Origin: Flavobacteriaceae bacterium
GTDB lineage: Bacteria; Bacteroidota; Bacteroidia; Flavobacteriales; Flavobacteriaceae
DNA length: 64,000 nucleotides
Assembly (NCBI GenBank): GCA_028280265.1
Contig: JANQMD010000054.1
Location: 1-64,000 of the forward strand
Direction: 5' to 3'
Part shown: positions 54,615 to 64,000 of the stretch, piece by piece
How the letters are laid out: each line of letters opens with the position of its first letter
Position numbering within the stretch: position 1 is the first letter of the stretch
Position numbers and translations under genes: made by a program
The notes under the pieces: model-generated
Told to the model about the DNA's origin: nothing
Database searches by the model: none
Seen by the model: only the letters and a program-made list of their open reading frames with translations

Positions 54615-54959
54615 ATGATTAAAAATCTTTTGAATTATTCTACGAACTCGAATATTCCTTTAGAAGAGGAACTATTTGAAGATTTATTAAAAGCAAAAGA
54701 GGTTCGTTTAGAACGTATTATTTCTGAAGGTCATGCATCGCCAAAAGATTTTTGGTACGATCAAGAAGTTGATGAGTGGGTAATGATTTTGAAAGGGAGT
54801 GCTGAGATCATCACTTTAGATGGCGGAAAAGAAACCTCATGGGAATTAAAAGAAGGCGATTCCATTCTTTTAAAGGCACACCAGAAACATAGAGTTGAAA
54901 GAACATGTAGCAACTCAAAGACAATTTGGCTCGCTTTGCATGGAAATATTGAAAAATAG
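54615..54959 (+). CDS. Small cytoplasmic cupin protein
   Basis: The 114-residue protein is a single cupin barrel with a DEWVMILKGSAEI stretch (about 56-68) and a GDSILLKAHQKHRVERT stretch (about 82-98). The two conserved cupin motifs are present, but the usual motif-1 HxH metal pair is not, so metal binding is uncertain. No signal sequence is seen. It lies 13 bases before miaB and is probably co-transcribed. Similar small cupins of unknown function are common in Flavobacteriia. Confidence 0.85.
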   Translation: MIKNLLNYSTNSNIPLEEELFEDLLKAKEVRLERIISEGHASPKDFWYDQEVDEWVMILKGSAEIITLDGGKETSWELKEGDSILLKAHQKHRVERTCSNSKTIWLALHGNIEK

Positions 54960-54972
54960 AACAGTAGAATAA

Positions 54973-56427
54973 ATGAGAGAAGTAGAAAAAGTTATAGACG
55001 AAAAAAAGCAAGGGAAAGCCCTACTAACTGAGCATAAGAAAGAAAATACTAAGAAGCTTTTTATAGAGAGTTATGGTTGCCAAATGAATATGAATGATAG
55101 TGAAATTGTTGCTGCCATTCTATCTGAGCAAGGATTCAATACTACACAGAGTCTTGAAGATGCAGATTTGGTATTGGTAAACACTTGTTCTATTCGAGAG
55201 AAAGCTGAAACAACGGTACGCAATCGTCTAAAAAAATACAATCATGCAAAAAAACACAATCCAAAAATGAAGGTTGGTGTTTTAGGATGTATGGCAGAGC
55301 GTCTGAAAGCAAAGTTTTTGGAAGAGGAAAAAATTGTTGATTTGGTTGTTGGTCCAGATGCTTATCGTGATTTGCCTAATTTAATTGAAGAAGTAGAAGC
55401 TGGTAGAGATGCAGTGAATGTAATTTTATCTAAAGATGAAACCTACGGTGATGTTTCTCCTGTTCGATTAAATTCAAATGGAGTTTCTGCTTTTGTTTCT
55501 ATTACTAGAGGTTGTGATAATATGTGTACTTTTTGCGTTGTTCCTTTTACACGTGGACGTGAAAGAAGTAGAGATCCAAAAAGCATCATTGAGGAAATTC
55601 GATCTATGGAAGAGAAAAATTTCAAAGAAATTACATTGCTTGGACAAAATGTAGATAGCTATTTATGGTATGGAGGCGGATTAAAAAAGGATTTCAGCAA
55701 AGCTTCTGAAATGGCGAAAGCCACGGCTGTTGATTTTGCGCAACTGTTAGATATGTGTGCTACTGAGTTTCCAAAAATGCGTTTTCGATTCTCCACATCG
55801 AATCCTCAGGACATGACCTTAGATGTAATTCATGTGATGGCAAAACATAAAAATATTTGCAAATACATTCATTTACCCGTTCAAAGTGGAAGCAATAAAA
55901 TGCTCAAAGCAATGAATCGTCAACATACCCGTGAAGAGTATATGGATTTGATTGATAACATCTACAAAATCATTCCAGAAATGGCTTTGAGTCAGGATAT
56001 GATTGCTGGGTTTTGTGGAGAAACAGAAGCAGATCACGAGGATACATTAAACTTAATGGAGCATGTGAAATATAGTTTTGGTTTCATGTTTGCTTATTCC
56101 GAAAGACCAGGAACGCTTGCTGCTAAAAAGATGGAGGACGATATTCCTTTGGAAACCAAAAAACGTCGTTTGCAGGAAATCATCAACCTTCAACAAAAAC
56201 ACAGTTTGTATAGAACTCAGGAACATGTTGGTAAAATTCAGGAGGTTTTGATTGAAGGCACTTCAAAAAAATCTGAAAACCATTGGAAAGGTAGAAATAC
56301 ACAAAATACCGTTGTGGTATTCCCAAAAGAGAACTATCAAATGGGAGATTTTGTTAATGTAAAAATAGAAGACTGTACTTCTACTACTCTTTTAGGGGAA
56401 GCAGTTGGATATTCAGAAAATAATTAA
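54973..56427 (+). CDS. miaB: tRNA-2-methylthio-N6-isopentenyladenosine-37 synthase
   Basis: MiaB adds the methylthio group to i6A37 of tRNAs reading UNN codons. The 484-residue protein has the N-terminal MTTase domain with cluster cysteines C36, C72 and C106 (YGCQMN, NTCSIRE, GCMAER), the radical SAM core with C181, C185 and C188 (RGCDNMCTFC), and a C-terminal TRAM domain (about 410-480) that binds RNA. The FYVVPxTRGRERSR stretch appears as VVPFTRGRERSRD. It is four bases before the sigma-54 activator gene. Confidence 0.97.
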   Translation: MREVEKVIDEKKQGKALLTEHKKENTKKLFIESYGCQMNMNDSEIVAAILSEQGFNTTQSLEDADLVLVNTCSIREKAETTVRNRLKKYNHAKKHNPKMKVGVLGCMAERLKAKFLEEEKIVDLVVGPDAYRDLPNLIEEVEAGRDAVNVILSKDETYGDVSPVRLNSNGVSAFVSITRGCDNMCTFCVVPFTRGRERSRDPKSIIEEIRSMEEKNFKEITLLGQNVDSYLWYGGGLKKDFSKASEMAKATAVDFAQLLDMCATEFPKMRFRFSTSNPQDMTLDVIHVMAKHKNICKYIHLPVQSGSNKMLKAMNRQHTREEYMDLIDNIYKIIPEMALSQDMIAGFCGETEADHEDTLNLMEHVKYSFGFMFAYSERPGTLAAKKMEDDIPLETKKRRLQEIINLQQKHSLYRTQEHVGKIQEVLIEGTSKKSENHWKGRNTQNTVVVFPKENYQMGDFVNVKIEDCTSTTLLGEAVGYSENN

Positions 56428-56430
56428 GCT

Positions 56431-57654
56431 ATGGAAACCTTACAGGGAATTAAACAACGTTTTGGAATCATTGGAAATGATTTACAGCTCAACCGAGCTT
56501 TGGAAAAAGCGATGAGAGTAGCTCCAACGGATATCTCTGTTTTAGTCACTGGAGAAAGTGGTGTTGGAAAAGAAAATATTCCTAAAATCATTCATCAATT
56601 GTCACACAGAAAACATGCAAAGTATATTGCAGTAAACTGCGGGGCGATTCCAGAAGGGACTATTGACAGTGAGTTGTTTGGACATGAGAAAGGTTCATTT
56701 ACGGGTGCTACTTCCACAAGAAAAGGATATTTCGAAGTAGCTGATGGTGGAACTATCTTTCTAGATGAGGTTGGAGAATTACCACTAACAACTCAGGTTC
56801 GTTTGTTAAGGGTTCTTGAGAATGGCGAATTCATCAAAGTAGGTTCTTCGCAAGTTCAAAAAACAAATGTTCGTATTGTAGCTGCTACCAATGTTCAAAT
56901 GCAAGATGCCATTCAAAAAGGAAAATTTCGAGAAGACTTGTACTACCGTCTTAGCACCGTAGAAATTCACCTGCCAGCATTAAGAGAACGCAAAGAAGAC
57001 ATTCATTTGCTCTTTAGAAAGTTTGCATCAGATTTTGCGCAAAAATATCGCATGCCTTCTATTCGATTGGATGAAAATGCAAGTCAACTTTTAGTAAATT
57101 ACAGGTTCCCAGGAAATATTCGTCAGTTAAGAAATATATCTGAACAGATTTCTGTCATAGAAGAGAATCGTACTATTACTGCCGAAAAATTAAGTCAGTA
57201 TTTACCTCATTTAACAGGTAATTTACCAGCTGTTATTGGCGGACAATCGGACAAAAATGATTTTGCCAATGAAAGAGACATCATGTACAAGATTCTCTTT
57301 GATATGCGAAACGACATCAATGACCTCAAAAAATTAACGCTGGATTTGATGCAAAATGGAAATTCTGAACAAGTTCATGCAGACAATCGTCAATTGATTC
57401 AGAAAATTTATCAAGAACAAAATGAGGATTCGCACGCTGTAGAAGTTGTTGAAATACCCCAGCAAAGCTCACAAAACAATTATGATTTTGTGGAAACCAT
57501 ACAAGAAGATGAGAATCTTTCGTTACAAGAAAAGGAAATAGAAATGATTCGAAAGTCTCTGGAAAAAAACAACGGGAAGCGTAAATTAGCTGCAAAAGAA
57601 TTGGGAATTTCTGAAAGAACATTATATCGAAAGATCAAGCAATACGATTTGTAA
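56431..57654 (+). CDS. Sigma-54-dependent transcriptional activator without receiver domain
   Basis: The 407-residue activator starts directly with the AAA+ domain: Walker A GESGVGKE (41-48), the sigma-54 contact loop GSFTGA (88-93, consensus GAFTGA) and Walker B GGTIFLDE (106-113). A linker (about 240-360) follows, then a Fis-type helix-turn-helix (about 365-405, KLAAKELGISERTLYRKI). With no N-terminal sensing domain it may be constitutive or controlled by a partner. It sits between miaB and lptE, an order typical of Flavobacteriia. Targets in this window cannot be identified. Confidence 0.93.
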   Translation: METLQGIKQRFGIIGNDLQLNRALEKAMRVAPTDISVLVTGESGVGKENIPKIIHQLSHRKHAKYIAVNCGAIPEGTIDSELFGHEKGSFTGATSTRKGYFEVADGGTIFLDEVGELPLTTQVRLLRVLENGEFIKVGSSQVQKTNVRIVAATNVQMQDAIQKGKFREDLYYRLSTVEIHLPALRERKEDIHLLFRKFASDFAQKYRMPSIRLDENASQLLVNYRFPGNIRQLRNISEQISVIEENRTITAEKLSQYLPHLTGNLPAVIGGQSDKNDFANERDIMYKILFDMRNDINDLKKLTLDLMQNGNSEQVHADNRQLIQKIYQEQNEDSHAVEVVEIPQQSSQNNYDFVETIQEDENLSLQEKEIEMIRKSLEKNNGKRKLAAKELGISERTLYRKIKQYDL

Positions 57655-57741
57655 CGAATTTGTACATTTGGAGTTCTCGCAGAGAGATTTGTATAATCAA
57701 AACCAATCAGTTACTAGAAATTCAAACGAATAATAAATTAC

Positions 57742-58248
57742 ATGAAAAAAATACTTATCCTCTTTTTTGGTGTTTGTACCGCGCTTACTTTTTTCTCCTG
57801 CGGAATTTATTCTTTTGGAGGAGTTAATGTCGGCGATGCCAAAACAGTACAAATTAATTTTTTTCCAAACCAAGCCCCATTAGTTGAACCTACTTTAAGT
57901 CAACGTTTCACGCAGGATATGCAGGATTTATTTGTGAGACAAACGAATTTGAAACAAGTACCTACTGGGGGAGATTTAAGATTTGAAGGTGAAATTATTG
58001 ATTATCGTGTAAATCCTATGAGTGCTACTGCACAACAAACGGCAGCACAAAACAGGCTTACCATTAGTGTCAACGTTCGATTCTTCAATCGTTTTAAAGA
58101 GAAAGATAATTTTGAAAAACGATTTTCTTTCTATTCAGATTTTGATGCCAACTCCCAATTAACAGGAGGAGTTTTGGACAACGCTTTGAGTGAAATCCTA
58201 GAGCGTATTATTCAAGATATTTTTAACGCTTCAGTAGCTAACTGGTAA
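57742..58248 (+). CDS. lptE: LPS-assembly lipoprotein LptE
   Basis: LptE plugs the LptD barrel and helps insert lipopolysaccharide into the outer membrane. The 168-residue lipoprotein has a signal ending at Cys20 (FFSCGIYSF) and an alpha/beta domain with the conserved QRFTQDMQDLFVRQTNL stretch and GEIIDYRVNPMS. Its TAA overlaps the ATG of the next gene (TAATG), so it is coupled to the TPR-like and secG genes. Identification rests on overall pattern and gene order. lptD is not in the window. Confidence 0.85.
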   Translation: MKKILILFFGVCTALTFFSCGIYSFGGVNVGDAKTVQINFFPNQAPLVEPTLSQRFTQDMQDLFVRQTNLKQVPTGGDLRFEGEIIDYRVNPMSATAQQTAAQNRLTISVNVRFFNRFKEKDNFEKRFSFYSDFDANSQLTGGVLDNALSEILERIIQDIFNASVANW

Positions 58249-58985
58249 TGATAGACGTTCAAACATATACCCATTTACTCTCGCATCCTAACAACTTAAA
58301 AGAGGAGCAAGTTTTGGAATTAAAATTGGCTTTAAAGGAGTATCCATACTTTCAATCTGCTCGAGCTCTATATTTAAAAGGCCTTAACAATCAGGATAGT
58401 TTTCGCTATAATAATGAGCTAAAAGTCACTGCTGCTCATACCAATGATCGAAGTGTTTTGTTCGATTTTATTACCTCAAAGTCTTTCGAGAAAAAAGAGG
58501 CAATTGATCATCAGATAGCAGGAGAAATTCCTCAAAAAACTTCTAAAGACAAAGAGGAAAAATCAGAAATTTCTCTACCATCTGAAGAATCTATTCAATT
58601 AGGCAAACCTTTATCATTTTCTACAAATGAAAAGTATTCTTTTCAAGAATGGCTACAGTTAGCTACACAAAAGCCTATAGAAAGAAAAGAAGAGAAAAAT
58701 CAAAAGAAAATTGAAAATAAATTTGACCTTATCGACAAGTTTATTCAAAATAATCCAAAAATTGTTCCCGCGAATAAAGGAGAAAAAATACAAATTGAAA
58801 TTCCAAAAAATAAGCCAGATAAGTCTTTAATGACCGAGACATTAGCAAGTGTTTATTTAGAGCAAAAAAAGTTTTCAAAGGCAATTAAAGCCTATGAAAT
58901 TTTAAGTTTGAAATATCCAGAAAAAAATGGTTTCTTTGCAGACCAAATTAGAAAAATAAGAATTTTACAAAAAAATAGATCATGA
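58248..58985 (+). CDS. Hypothetical TPR-like protein between lptE and secG
   Basis: The 245-residue protein has an N-terminal helical region, a charged Lys/Glu-rich middle (about 95-190) and a C-terminal TPR-like helix pair (TETLASVYLEQKKFSKAIKAYEIL, residues about 198-220, followed by a second helix). There is no signal peptide or membrane helix. The ATGA overlap with secG and the TAATG overlap with lptE place it in one operon. The gene order is conserved in this bacterial class, so it may aid secretion or envelope assembly; this is inference. Confidence 0.82.
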   Translation: MIDVQTYTHLLSHPNNLKEEQVLELKLALKEYPYFQSARALYLKGLNNQDSFRYNNELKVTAAHTNDRSVLFDFITSKSFEKKEAIDHQIAGEIPQKTSKDKEEKSEISLPSEESIQLGKPLSFSTNEKYSFQEWLQLATQKPIERKEEKNQKKIENKFDLIDKFIQNNPKIVPANKGEKIQIEIPKNKPDKSLMTETLASVYLEQKKFSKAIKAYEILSLKYPEKNGFFADQIRKIRILQKNRS

Positions 58986-59311
58986 GTTATACAGCTTTTT
59001 TAATACTTATCTTAATTATTGCTGTTGCATTAATATTAATAGTAATGGTACAGAATCCTAAAGGAGGAGGATTGTCATCTTCCTTTGGAGGTGGTGGAGC
59101 TTCTTCTATTGGAGGCGTACAGAGCACAAACAATTTCTTAGACAGAACTACTTGGACATTAGCAATTGCTATGTTTGCTCTAATTCTATTAGCGAATTTT
59201 GCAATTCCAAGACAAGGTGATAGTGGAGTGAATTTGGATAATACAATTAATGATGTAACTACTCCAGCTACCACTACAACTCCTGAAACGAACGACAGCA
59301 TTAATAAGTAA
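58982..59311 (+). CDS. secG: Preprotein translocase subunit SecG
   Basis: SecG is a small helper subunit of the SecYEG translocon. The 109-residue protein has two membrane helices (about 3-23 and 56-75) joined by the conserved NPKGGGLSSSFGGG loop (about 25-38). The Thr/Ser/Asn-rich C-terminal tail (about 80-109) has no counterpart in short forms, but is usual in Bacteroidota. Its ATG overlaps the preceding stop. A terminator follows 24 bases after its own stop. Confidence 0.95.
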   Translation: MSYTAFLILILIIAVALILIVMVQNPKGGGLSSSFGGGGASSIGGVQSTNNFLDRTTWTLAIAMFALILLANFAIPRQGDSGVNLDNTINDVTTPATTTTPETNDSINK

Positions 59312-59334
59312 ACTTATTAAGACAATGAATATGG

Positions 59335-59368
59335 AAAATGCCAACGTGATGACACGTTGGCATTTTTT
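59335..59368. terminator. Terminator after secG
   Basis: A 14-bp perfect stem (AAAATGCCAACGTG / CACGTTGGCATTTT) with loop ATGA and T6 ends the miaB-to-secG transcript. Between it and groES lies about 150 bases with no gene. I found no HrcA/CIRCE palindrome there, and a TGGCATAATTTCTG stretch (59440s) only loosely resembles a sigma-54 site. Confidence 0.95.
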
Positions 59369-59516
59369 ATACACTCTATTTATTGGTACAGAAAATGTGA
59401 AAGTATCAAAAATGCAAATATGTCAGTTTCTTTTCAATGGCATAATTTCTGTCCATTTGCAAAAAAGAAAATAAATATCCTGAAAAATCAGGTGCTTAAA
59501 ACTAACAAATATATTC

Positions 59517-59792
59517 ATGGGATTAAATATTAAACCTTTAGCAGATAGAGTTCTTGTAGAACCTGCTGCTGCCGAAACAACTACCGCTTCAGGTATCATT
59601 ATTCCAGATACAGCAAAAGAGAAACCTCAAAAAGGAACCGTTGTTGCTATTGGAACAGGAAAAAAAGATGAGCCTTTAACTGTAAAAGTTGGTGATACTG
59701 TACTTTACGGAAAATATTCAGGTACAGAACTAAAATTAGAAGGAAAAGACTATCTAATCATGCGCGAAAGCGACATTTTAGCAATTGTTTAA
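59517..59792 (+). CDS. groES: Co-chaperonin GroES
   Basis: GroES caps the GroEL cage. The 91-residue protein has the PLADRVLVE start, the mobile loop (about 16-32, [18 protein letters not shown]), and the [27 protein letters not shown] end. It is 44 bases before groEL in the usual bicistronic unit. Confidence 0.98.
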   Translation: MGLNIKPLADRVLVEPAAAETTTASGIIIPDTAKEKPQKGTVVAIGTGKKDEPLTVKVGDTVLYGKYSGTELKLEGKDYLIMRESDILAIV

Positions 59793-59830
59793 TCAATCGC
59801 CTTGAGCCTAGCGCTTATGGCATAAAATAA

Positions 59831-61471
<1,641 letters not shown>

Positions 61472-61494
61472 TCAAATTTGACATACAAACCAAC

Positions 61495-61525
61495 AAAAAA
61501 CCTCGAGAAATTCTCGAGGTTTTTA
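61495..61525. terminator. Bidirectional terminator between groEL and the HMA gene
   Basis: AAAAACCTCGAGAA pairs with TTCTCGAGGTTTTT, nearly without a loop at its AT centre. It lies between two converging genes and can stop both transcripts. Confidence 0.93.
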
Positions 61526-61528
61526 TTT

Positions 61529-61900
61529 TTATTGTTGTTCGCCTTTTTTATGGGAATCAATAATCTTTTTATCACGATATCTACAACATTGCATTATAGA
61601 GTTATAGGCTTCTTCTGTGGCTTTCATAGTTTTCGTATCATGTCCTGCTGTCACTATGTTTTTTTGAATTGTTTTCACGTTTGTTTTACGCTCATTTATG
61701 ATAAGCGATAGCAGGTGAGTTTTTGGATTCCAAACAGCATACTTAACACCTTTGGTATTCAAAGCAGCTTTTTCTATTCTCTTTTTACACATTAAACAAA
61801 TACCATCTACTTGTATGGATACTTTTGTATTTTTTTTCTTTTGTGCATTTGTAGAAACTCCTAAAAAAAGCACACATATTATAATCATTAATCTTCTCAT
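61529..61900 (-). CDS. Exported heavy-metal-associated (HMA) domain protein
   Basis: The 123-residue protein has a signal peptide (to about residue 20, STNAQ/KKKN) and an HMA domain with the metal-binding pair C35/C38 in GICLMCKKRIEKAAL, followed by the beta-alpha-beta pattern to about residue 90. A second cysteine pair (QCCRYR, near residue 105) lies near the C-terminus. It probably binds Cu(I) or another soft metal in the periplasm. It starts two bases past the end of the TonB-dependent receptor gene on the same strand, so the two are co-transcribed. Confidence 0.88.
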   Translation of the reverse strand: MRRLMIIICVLFLGVSTNAQKKKNTKVSIQVDGICLMCKKRIEKAALNTKGVKYAVWNPKTHLLSLIINERKTNVKTIQKNIVTAGHDTKTMKATEEAYNSIMQCCRYRDKKIIDSHKKGEQQ

Positions 61901-61902
61901 TA

Positions 61903-64000
61903 TTAATCTATTTTAAATCGCAATCCTGAATAGAACATTCTACCAAAAATTGGTGCATATATTATTGTACTATCAAAATTATTGCCAAAAGGATTATCAC
62001 TCGCTAAGATAGGATTTTTCTGTCTTAGGTTTGTTAAGTTCTCTCCTCCAAGATATACCTCAAACTTCTTAGAGAATACTTTGGTAATTTGAGCATTCAA
62101 CAAGCTATATCCTTGAGCAAAATCTTCTAATTGATATTGAATTGGATTACTAGAAGTATTAGGTAATCGCTGCTCTCCAATAAAATTATACGTCAAATCA
62201 AATTTCCAGTTCCCATCATTTACCTCCTCAGTTTTATAGGAAACATTTGCAAAAAAACGATGATTGGGTGTGAGAGGTTTCGCTAGTCTTCCAGAAACAT
62301 AATCCGTTTTTACATCGTAATACTTATAGGCAAGTCTTGTATCTAAGTTTTTAGTAAGGTTGTAATTCACCTCAACCTGAAAGCTATTTGCATAACTACT
62401 TCCATTCAAATTATAGAAAGAAATCTGTTGTGGATTTTCCCAATCTACTACTACTTGATTTTGAAACTGTGTTCTGTAAAAATCGAATGTGATATCTCCT
62501 CTTTTTTCGAATAAATTAAACCCTTGTAAATAGGAGATTCCATAATTCCATGCAACCTCGGGATCAAGTCCATAAATATTTCCACCTGAATTTTGGACTA
62601 AAATCTGTCTAGCACTTGCAAACAATTGTTGATTTTCAGCAAAAATATTAGCGCTCTTTCTACCCTGTCCAACAGAAGCCCTTAGAACTCCTCTCTCCCA
62701 AGGCACATATCTTATATGCAATCTAGGAGTAATGAACGTTCCTAATAGGTTATGCGTGTCTATTCTTAGACCTGTTGTAAAACTAAAGTCTTCAGTATTG
62801 TCATAAGCATACTCGAAAAAAGCTCCAACAGAATTCTCAACACGCTCATAGGTGTTTACTTCAACGATCTCATCGTAATTATCATGTGTGAAACTTATTC
62901 CCGTTGTAAATTTACTCCTCGTATCACCAATAATAGAATTAAACAATACATTAGAGTAAATACTTTGGTGTTGAATTTCATAAGTTCTCAACCCAAAATA
63001 AGAATCTTGTTGATGATTGCTATATGCTAACTGGAGTCCAAAACTTTGAAATGGCAATTCTGGGAAAACGTATCCTAGTTTGGCTGAAAGATCCAATCTT
63101 TTTGTTTCTATTTCCCCTCCCCAATGATTCGTAGTTCCTCTATCTCTTTTAGGAACGAAGCTCAGTTGACCAACTTGTTTTGTATCATCCATAAACCGAA
63201 AATTTAAGAAACTTACCCAACCTTTCTCTTTATTCGTGTATTGCCATCGGTTCATCACATTAATTTGGTTCATCAATGGAAAGTCCAAAAAGCCATCTTT
63301 ATTTCGATCAAACTTATTCCCTCTATGGTTTCCATGAATATAGAGTCCAGTCTCCCAGTTATCTGAAATTTTGTGATTAAAATGAGTATTCAACTCCAAT
63401 CGACCACCTAAAGATCCGTAGGTGTTTAAGAAGAATCTCTTATCAGTAAACGGCTTTACCAACTCTGCATTAATCTGCCCCGAAACGCTCTCAAAACCGT
63501 TGATAACACTTCCAGCTCCTTTGGTTATTTGAATACTTTCCACCCAAGTTCCTGGAGTAAAAGTAAGTCCAAACACCTGTGCTGCACCTCTGATAGATGG
63601 TATGTTTTCTTGTGTAATTAATAAATACGGACTCTTTAATCCCAGCATTTGAATTTGACGTGTTCCTGTGACTGCATCAGAAAAATTAACGTCAATAGAC
63701 GGATTGGTTTCAAAGCTTTCCGCAAGGTTACAACAAGCTGCTTTTAATAGCTCATCACTGTGTACCGTAAATACATTTTCGGTTTGTAAAAAGGACTTTT
63801 GAGTGGGTTGTTTTTTACTAACAACTTTTACCTCCTCTAAGGTGTTTTCCGGAGTTATAAAATGATGAAGGTCTTTGTTACTTGTCACATGAATCGTATC
63901 TGTTTTATATCCTACAAAGCTCACTACTAACTTTGTATATTCTTTCTTATAATGTATTTTGAACCACCCTTTTTCATCTGTGGTTGTCCCTATATTGGTA
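61903..64000 (-). CDS. TonB-dependent outer-membrane receptor (5' end beyond window)
   Basis: The reading frame stays open to the window edge, so the start is missing; a GTG at 63924 is internal, because the upstream codons (DEKGWFKIHYKKEYTKLVV) continue the carboxypeptidase-regulatory-like domain typical of these receptors. About 699 residues are visible. A plug domain follows with AACCNLAESFETNPS and TGTRQIQMLGL, then a 22-strand barrel ending SGLRFKID. It takes up a ligand across the outer membrane using TonB. The neighbouring HMA protein suggests a metal or metal complex. Confidence 0.92.
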   Translation of the reverse strand, partial: TNIGTTTDEKGWFKIHYKKEYTKLVVSFVGYKTDTIHVTSNKDLHHFITPENTLEEVKVVSKKQPTQKSFLQTENVFTVHSDELLKAACCNLAESFETNPSIDVNFSDAVTGTRQIQMLGLKSPYLLITQENIPSIRGAAQVFGLTFTPGTWVESIQITKGAGSVINGFESVSGQINAELVKPFTDKRFFLNTYGSLGGRLELNTHFNHKISDNWETGLYIHGNHRGNKFDRNKDGFLDFPLMNQINVMNRWQYTNKEKGWVSFLNFRFMDDTKQVGQLSFVPKRDRGTTNHWGGEIETKRLDLSAKLGYVFPELPFQSFGLQLAYSNHQQDSYFGLRTYEIQHQSIYSNVLFNSIIGDTRSKFTTGISFTHDNYDEIVEVNTYERVENSVGAFFEYAYDNTEDFSFTTGLRIDTHNLLGTFITPRLHIRYVPWERGVLRASVGQGRKSANIFAENQQLFASARQILVQNSGGNIYGLDPEVAWNYGISYLQGFNLFEKRGDITFDFYRTQFQNQVVVDWENPQQISFYNLNGSSYANSFQVEVNYNLTKNLDTRLAYKYYDVKTDYVSGRLAKPLTPNHRFFANVSYKTEEVNDGNWKFDLTYNFIGEQRLPNTSSNPIQYQLEDFAQGYSLLNAQITKVFSKKFEVYLGGENLTNLRQKNPILASDNPFGNNFDSTIIYAPIFGRMFYSGLRFKID

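Noticed and set aside
59435..59470. Sigma-54 promoter or CIRCE operator upstream of groES
   Set aside because: TGGCATAATTTCTG only partly fits the -24/-12 pattern and no CIRCE inverted repeat is present; too weak to list.

Overview
The window reads as a stretch of a low-GC member of the Flavobacteriaceae (Bacteroidota), probably marine. The grounds are a complete gldK-gldL-gldM-gldN gliding/type IX secretion (T9SS) cluster, two secreted proteins with type A T9SS sorting tails, promoters of the Bacteroidota form TTG-N(16-21)-TAnnTTTG, and Flavobacteriia-type gene orders (gldK / arginase-like / topA; miaB / sigma-54 activator / lptE / secG; groES-groEL). There are no rRNA or tRNA genes, no CRISPR array and no phage or plasmid modules. 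Most genes are chromosomal core genes. The unusual content is in the spaces between genes.

Layout. 1-5360: a three-gene glycosyltransferase operon and a HAD phosphatase, bracketed by two directly repeated non-coding blocks. 5361-9677 (minus): secreted glycoside hydrolase, a broken outer-membrane-like gene, nitrilase and a DUF2797 protein. 9766-14559 (plus): GH3-type adenylate-forming enzyme and a large T9SS substrate, followed by an IS3 transposase tail. 14827-19801 (minus): polyprenyl diphosphate synthase, rlmN, queA, aroA. 19860-30824: BNR-repeat protein, small membrane protein, MazG-like pyrophosphohydrolase, class C serine hydrolase, cupin, aat, AtoE-type transporter, VTT membrane protein, MscS channel and a Spy-like protein. 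31036-38058: gamma carbonic anhydrase, an intact IS481-type insertion sequence, a LytTR two-component pair, and SIMPL and VWA proteins. 38422-43865: glucosaminidase, PLP desulfhydrase/deaminase, ABC-F ATPase, YCF48-like T9SS substrate, DUF983. 44072-54405: NarL-type regulator, FAD oxidoreductase, gldNMLK, arginase-like protein, topA. 54615-61471 (plus): cupin, miaB, sigma-54 activator, lptE, TPR-like protein, secG, groES, groEL. 61529-64000 (minus): HMA-domain protein and a TonB-dependent receptor that runs off the window.

How genes work together. gldK-N encode the ring (K, N) and motor (L, M) of the T9SS; the proteins at 11506 and 42132 are likely cargo. The first three genes plausibly make and use a polyprenyl-phosphate sugar. 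lptE and secG serve envelope biogenesis. The HMA protein and the TonB receptor look like a metal-handling pair.

Most interesting signals. (i) A family of about 100 bp present three times, always just 3' of a gene and in that gene's orientation; in two copies the upstream gene's stop codon lies in or against the element. I do not recognise it. (ii) Two palindromic REP-like elements that lie in frame inside coding genes, a membrane glycosyltransferase and aroA. (iii) A pair of about 200 bp MITE-like elements carrying a REP pair, one nested in another repeat. (iv) An intact IS inserted into a REP palindrome. (v) An arginase-fold protein next to gldK that lacks half of its expected metal ligands. 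I found no clearly new multi-gene system.
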